From positions 1 through 64,000 of the forward strand of contig NZ_JALCZO010000006.1 of the NCBI RefSeq assembly GCF_023555495.1: DNA of 64,000 nucleotides, in the 5' to 3' direction. The position numbers were made by a program, and so were the translations under genes. Shown one piece after another: positions 60,362-64,000 of the stretch (its first letter is position 1; each line of letters opens with the position of its first letter). The notes beneath the pieces were generated by a model, which did no database searches, was not told where the DNA came from, and was given only the letters and a program-made list of their open reading frames with translations. Source of the stretch: Polaribacter sp. Z022 (GTDB lineage Bacteria; Bacteroidota; Bacteroidia; Flavobacteriales; Flavobacteriaceae).

Positions 60362-60703
60362 TTAGAATCCGTAAACAGCTTCTTTATCAAATTTCTTCAT
60401 TAACATATAGTAAACTACAGCTCTGTATTTTTTTCTTTCAGATTTTCCAATTCTTTCCATCACTTCTTCAATACCTGCATCTAACTCAGCACTATCTTCT
60501 AAACCTAATTTCTTAATTAAAAAGTTATTTTTAACTGTAGCTAATTCTTTAGCATCAGAACCAGAAACAGTTTCTGCATCCGCTTTATAAATAGATGGTC
60601 CTAAACCTTTAGTAACTGCAGCTAATAATTCTGTGTTAGAACGTAGATTTCTATCGTCCATAAATTGTTTGTACAAAGCAACTTTTTCGTCAAATTTACT
60701 CAT
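60362..60703 (-). CDS. DUF2853 family protein
   Basis: 113 residues, small helical cytosolic protein. The family sequence is clear: MSKFDEKVALYKQFMDDRNL, LLAAVTKGLGPSIYKADAETVSGSDAKEL, and ERKKYRAVVYYMLMKKF near the end. Function unknown in all members. It has a well-formed TTG-N19-TATATTTG promoter and its own terminator, so it is monocistronic, and it is divergent from dnaK. Confidence 0.9.
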   Translation of the reverse strand: MSKFDEKVALYKQFMDDRNLRSNTELLAAVTKGLGPSIYKADAETVSGSDAKELATVKNNFLIKKLGLEDSAELDAGIEEVMERIGKSERKKYRAVVYYMLMKKFDKEAVYGF

Positions 60704-60752
60704 GATTTTGTTTTTTGTGTATTAAGTTTTTTTTTATTCTTATTGAATTATC

Positions 60753-60782
60753 CAAATATAAGAAAATTAAAATATTTTTCAA
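60753..60782 (-). promoter_or_regulatory. Promoter of the DUF2853 gene
   Basis: Minus strand TTG (60782-60780), 19 bases, TATATTTG (60760-60753), 49 bases before the ATG. Best housekeeping-type promoter in the window. Confidence 0.7.
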
Positions 60783-60883
60783 ATATTCTTTCTGTTCAAT
60801 ACATTAGATACATTTTGTGTCATAATGTCACATCATTTTTAAAACTTTTTTAAAAAAACTGACATTTTCAAGTCAAAAAGCAG

Positions 60884-60900
60884 TTGGCACACACTTTGAC
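60884..60900 (+). promoter_or_regulatory. Sigma54-like promoter element upstream of dnaK
   Basis: TTGGCACACACTTTGAC has the -24 box TTGGCAC and a -12 box TTGA 5 bases on (consensus TGGCAC-N5-TTGC), 46 bases before the dnaK ATG. No CIRCE inverted repeat (TTAGCACTC-type) was seen in the 243-bp gap. Confidence 0.5.
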
Positions 60901-60946
60901 TAATAGAAAAATGTAAAATTGAATTAAAAAAACTAATATAAATATT

Positions 60947-62851
60947 ATGAGTAAAATTATTGGAATCGATTTAGGTACAACAAACTCTTGTGTTTCTGTA
61001 ATGGAAGGTAATGAGCCAGTTGTAATTCCTAATGCTGAAGGAAAAAGAACTACACCATCTATTGTTGCCTTTGTTGAAGGAGGAGAACGTAAAATTGGTG
61101 ACCCAGCAAAAAGACAAGCTGTAACAAACCCAACAAAAACTATTTATTCTATTAAACGTTTTATGGGTAACAAATTTTCTGAATCTACTTTAGAAACTAA
61201 AAGAGTACCTTATAAAGTAGTAAAAGGAGATAATGATACACCAAGAGTAGATATTGATGGTCGTTTATATACGCCACAAGAAATTTCTGCAATGGTATTA
61301 CAGAAAATGAAAAAAACTGCTGAAGATTATTTAGGAACTGATGTTTCTGAAGCAGTAATTACTGTACCTGCTTATTTTAACGATGCTCAAAGACAAGCAA
61401 CTAAAGAAGCTGGTGAAATTGCAGGTTTAGCTGTAAAAAGAATTATAAATGAGCCTACTGCTGCTGCATTAGCTTATGGTTTAGACAAATCTAATGATGA
61501 TAAAAAAATCGTTGTTTTTGATTTTGGAGGTGGAACACATGATGTTTCTATTTTAGAATTAGGAGATGGTGTTTTTGAAGTATTAGCTACTGATGGTGAT
61601 ACTCATTTAGGTGGAGATGATGTTGATGAAAAAATTATTAACTGGTTAGCAGAAGAATTTATCGCTGATGAAAACATGGATTTAAGAAAAGATCCTATGG
61701 CTTTACAACGTTTAAAAGAAGCTGCTGAAAAAGCTAAGATTGAATTATCTTCTTCTGCACAAACAGAAATAAACTTACCATATGTTACTGCTACTGCTAG
61801 TGGACCAAAACACTTAGTAAGAACTTTATCTCGTTCTAAATTTGAGCAATTAATTGACGATTTAGTAAAAAGAACAATAGAGCCTTGTCAAACTGCATTA
61901 AGAAATGCTGATTTATCAATTGATGAAATAGATGAGATTGTTTTAGTTGGTGGTTCTACAAGAATACCTGCTGTACAAGAAGCTGTTCAAAAATTCTTTG
62001 GAAAAGCACCAAGTAAAGGTGTTAATCCTGATGAAGTTGTTGCTTTAGGAGCTGCAATTCAAGGTGGAGTTTTATCTGGAGATGTTAAAGATGTATTATT
62101 ATTAGATGTTACACCTTTATCTTTAGGTATTGAAACTATGGGGAATGTTTTCACAAAATTAATTGATGCAAACACAACTATTCCTACAAAAAAATCGCAA
62201 GTATTCTCTACTGCTGTAGACAATCAACCATCTGTAGAAATTCACGTTTTACAAGGTGAAAGAGCAATGGCTGCTGATAATAATACAATTGGTCGTTTTC
62301 ACTTAGATGGATTACCACCAGCACAAAGAGGTGTACCTCAAATTGAAGTAACTTTTGATATTGATGCAAATGGTATTATTAAAGTTTCTGCTTTAGATAA
62401 AGGAACAAACAAGTCTCATGAAATTAGAATTGAAGCTTCTTCTGGTTTATCTGAAGAAGAAATCGAAAAAATGAGACAAGATGCAGAAGCAAATGCTGAT
62501 GCTGATAAAGCTGCTAAAGAAACTGCAGAAAAAGTAAATGGAGCTGACTCTATGATCTTTCAAACAGAAAAGCAATTAAAAGAATTTGGAGACAAATTAT
62601 CTGATGATAAAAAAGGACCTATTGAAGCTGCTTTAGTAGAATTAAAAGCTGCTCATGAATCTAAAGACTTAGCACAAATTGATGCTGCTATGGAAAAGAT
62701 TAATGAAGCATGGAAAGTTGCCTCTGAAGAAATGTACGCTGCTGAACAAGCTGCAGGTGGTGCAAATGCTGGAGCTCAACAAGGACAACCAGAAGCTGGT
62801 GCTGACCAAGGAGACAATGTAGAAGATGTTGACTTTGAAGAAGTAAAATAA
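60947..62851 (+). CDS. dnaK: Molecular chaperone DnaK
   Basis: 634 residues, full length. Nucleotide-binding domain: [34 protein letters not shown] (His where many species have Phe), [12 protein letters not shown]. Substrate-binding beta domain: [18 protein letters not shown], then the helical lid and an Ala/Gly/Gln-rich tail ending [11 protein letters not shown], the EEVD-like acidic end. Hsp70 chaperone. grpE and dnaJ are not adjacent. A sigma54-like element replaces the expected HrcA site upstream, and a hairpin terminator follows. Confidence 0.98.
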   Translation: MSKIIGIDLGTTNSCVSVMEGNEPVVIPNAEGKRTTPSIVAFVEGGERKIGDPAKRQAVTNPTKTIYSIKRFMGNKFSESTLETKRVPYKVVKGDNDTPRVDIDGRLYTPQEISAMVLQKMKKTAEDYLGTDVSEAVITVPAYFNDAQRQATKEAGEIAGLAVKRIINEPTAAALAYGLDKSNDDKKIVVFDFGGGTHDVSILELGDGVFEVLATDGDTHLGGDDVDEKIINWLAEEFIADENMDLRKDPMALQRLKEAAEKAKIELSSSAQTEINLPYVTATASGPKHLVRTLSRSKFEQLIDDLVKRTIEPCQTALRNADLSIDEIDEIVLVGGSTRIPAVQEAVQKFFGKAPSKGVNPDEVVALGAAIQGGVLSGDVKDVLLLDVTPLSLGIETMGNVFTKLIDANTTIPTKKSQVFSTAVDNQPSVEIHVLQGERAMAADNNTIGRFHLDGLPPAQRGVPQIEVTFDIDANGIIKVSALDKGTNKSHEIRIEASSGLSEEEIEKMRQDAEANADADKAAKETAEKVNGADSMIFQTEKQLKEFGDKLSDDKKGPIEAALVELKAAHESKDLAQIDAAMEKINEAWKVASEEMYAAEQAAGGANAGAQQGQPEAGADQGDNVEDVDFEEVK

Positions 62852-62875
62852 TTTTTATAATTATTTATTATAAAC

Positions 62876-62909
62876 AAAAACGCAATCATTAATTTGGTTG
62901 CGTTTTTTA
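62876..62909 (+). terminator. Terminator after dnaK
   Basis: AAAAACGCAATCA (62876-62888) pairs with TGGTTGCGTTTTT (62895-62907) with one wobble, followed by T's. Confidence 0.9.
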
Positions 62910-62926
62910 ATTCAATCTATTTTCTT

Positions 62927-63451
62927 TTGAAAACTTATAATAAAACCAATTTCTTTAAACACACTTTTTGTGAATTTACACAAATAGATGGGTATAATTT
63001 TCCAGAAAACACAAATTATAAAAGTAAATCTGAAAGCATGTATTTTTATACGGATGAAGGTGTTTATAGAAAATCGAATCATTGGGGAAGAGTTGCCAAT
63101 TGCAGATGGAAATTAATTTCTAACAACCATTACAAAAACCAACAAATAGTTATTGGCTATGCAAAATGGAACGATTTTTATCCTATCAATTCAACTGAAA
63201 AAAACTTTTTTATTGAAGTAAATTTTGAAGAAAAAACAGCAAAAATTAAACCTATAAAAGAAAAAAAATCAAAATATTTATTTTCATTTTCTGAAGCTCA
63301 AAAAAGAATTAAGCAAATAACTCATTTATTTAAAGATGATAAATGGGCAAGTTATTTTAATGAAGAAATTGAAAGTTTAAGAATGAATATTATTTCTCAA
63401 TTTATCAATACTGAAAAATCATTACAAGAAATAAAAAGAAGTTTCAAATAA
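62927..63451 (+). CDS. Protein of unknown function, TTG start
   Basis: 174 residues from TTG 62927 (MKTYNKTNFF). The frame is open to 62894, but that TTG lies in the dnaK terminator stem, so the downstream TTG is preferred. No signal peptide or membrane helix. Contains SESMYFYTDEGVYRKSNHWGRVANCRWKL and YAKWNDFYPINSTEKNFF. The conserved-looking HWGRVANCRW stretch could mark a small nucleic-acid or ligand-binding domain, but no family is recognised. Isolated between the dnaK terminator and the NDH-2 gene. Confidence 0.62.
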   Translation: MKTYNKTNFFKHTFCEFTQIDGYNFPENTNYKSKSESMYFYTDEGVYRKSNHWGRVANCRWKLISNNHYKNQQIVIGYAKWNDFYPINSTEKNFFIEVNFEEKTAKIKPIKEKKSKYLFSFSEAQKRIKQITHLFKDDKWASYFNEEIESLRMNIISQFINTEKSLQEIKRSFK

Positions 63452-63519
63452 CAAATCACTTGATTTCAGTAAATTTGTTTTTCGTAAAAACTAACAATCC
63501 AAAAGTCAAAAAAAATTAT

Positions 63520-64000
63520 ATGAACATTCCACAAACTAGTTTTCCAAGAGTAGTAATTATTGGTGGAGGCTTTGCAGGTTTAGCAGCTGCAAAAGGATTG
63601 GAAGAACAAGAATTACAAGTTGTTTTAATAGACAAGCATAATTACCACACTTTTCAACCTTTATTATACCAAGTTGCAACTGGTGGTTTAGAGCCAGATT
63701 CTATCGCATTTCCATTAAGAAAACGTTTTAACGATGTTGAGAATTTTTATTTTAGATTGGCAGATGTAGAAAAAATAAATGCTGATAAGAAAACGATACA
63801 AACATCTATTGGTGATTTAGAATACGATGAATTAATTATTGCAACAGGTTCTACAACCAACTTTTTTGGAAATACAAACATCCAAAAACTAGCTATGGAA
63901 ATGAAGTCTGTACCTCAATCATTAAACATTAGAAGTTTAATTTTAGAAAATTTTGAAGAAGCTTTATTAACATCAAACTTAGAAGAACGTAAAGCGTTAA
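63520..64000 (+). CDS. Type II NADH:quinone oxidoreductase (NDH-2), 5' part
   Basis: 160 codons are visible from ATG 63520 before the window ends; a complete enzyme has about 420-440 residues. The N-terminal FAD-binding motif VVIIGGGFAGLAAAKGL, HNYHTFQPLLYQVATGGLEP (the quinone/flavin loop typical of NDH-2) and DELIIATGSTTNFFGN are clear. Peripheral inner-membrane enzyme that passes electrons from NADH to menaquinone without pumping protons. 68 bases after the orphan gene, on the same strand. Confidence 0.93.
   Translation, partial: MNIPQTSFPRVVIIGGGFAGLAAAKGLEEQELQVVLIDKHNYHTFQPLLYQVATGGLEPDSIAFPLRKRFNDVENFYFRLADVEKINADKKTIQTSIGDLEYDELIIATGSTTNFFGNTNIQKLAMEMKSVPQSLNIRSLILENFEEALLTSNLEERKAL

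Overview
The window is AT-rich chromosomal DNA of a marine-type member of the Bacteroidota, most likely Flavobacteriaceae (Polaribacter/Tenacibaculum-like). The evidence is type IX secretion C-terminal sorting domains (genes at 29419-33180 and 42897-43958), TAnnTTTG -7 promoter boxes, no Shine-Dalgarno-like leaders, many lipoproteins and families typical of the phylum (DUF4159, DUF5777, DUF6249, DUF6428). No rRNA, tRNA, CRISPR array, transposase or integrase was seen. The last gene (type II NADH dehydrogenase) is cut by the window end.

Layout. 1-11352: a heptamer tandem array, then housekeeping and envelope genes (rsmE, DUF4159, a bile-acid/Na+ symporter family protein, an acyltransferase, a GH3/beta-lactamase fusion bracketed by inverted 50-bp elements, a DEDDh exonuclease, PPK2, flavoproteins). 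11353-13331: accessory island of orphan genes punctuated by long imperfect hairpins that end in CGTTAGC, resembling integron gene cassettes but without an integrase. 13332-19366: two mirror-image paralogous gene sets (OB-fold protein, YceI, DUF5777, plus a cytochrome c on one arm) around a membrane Cache-LytTR regulator. 19367-20220: a second, smaller cassette-like island with a frameshifted membrane-protein gene. 20221-21738: an ECF sigma/anti-sigma pair divergent from a DUF6249 gene, each with the same GTAACC-N16-CGTCAAAG promoter.

21835-33180: membrane protein, M28 peptidase, YdeI-like protein, a frameshifted zinc metalloprotease, an SDR39U1-type epimerase, and a large type IX-secreted protein with an N-formylglutamate-amidohydrolase-like domain, followed by a 55-residue protein gene. 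33306-38630: a tight operon rsfS-ftsH-LUD-cdsA-psd-ACBP-YceI. 38717-50983: birA, pyrE/NUDIX with interlocking divergent promoters, SulP, a secreted lyase-like protein behind a perfect 18-bp palindrome, lactonase, M14 peptidase, TonB-MORN protein, coaD, ddl, a PASTA protein and rluD-like gene.

50994-57234: a second symporter and an arsenic-type cluster (ArsR, ArsC-like, DUF6428 with a cysteine tail), then an envelope-response locus headed by a second ECF sigma factor; three promoters in that locus share CAAACT-N15-G[G/T]TCTAA. 57440-64000: yaaA, SanA-like protein, L-serine dehydratase, DUF2853, dnaK behind a sigma54-like element, an orphan protein and the start of NDH-2.

Starts were moved downstream of the longest open frame where signal peptides, family length or promoter overlap argue for it (16118, 27825, 39834, 40486, 40494, 49288, 53654, 55118, 62927). 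All functional calls rest on reading motifs by eye; no database search was run.
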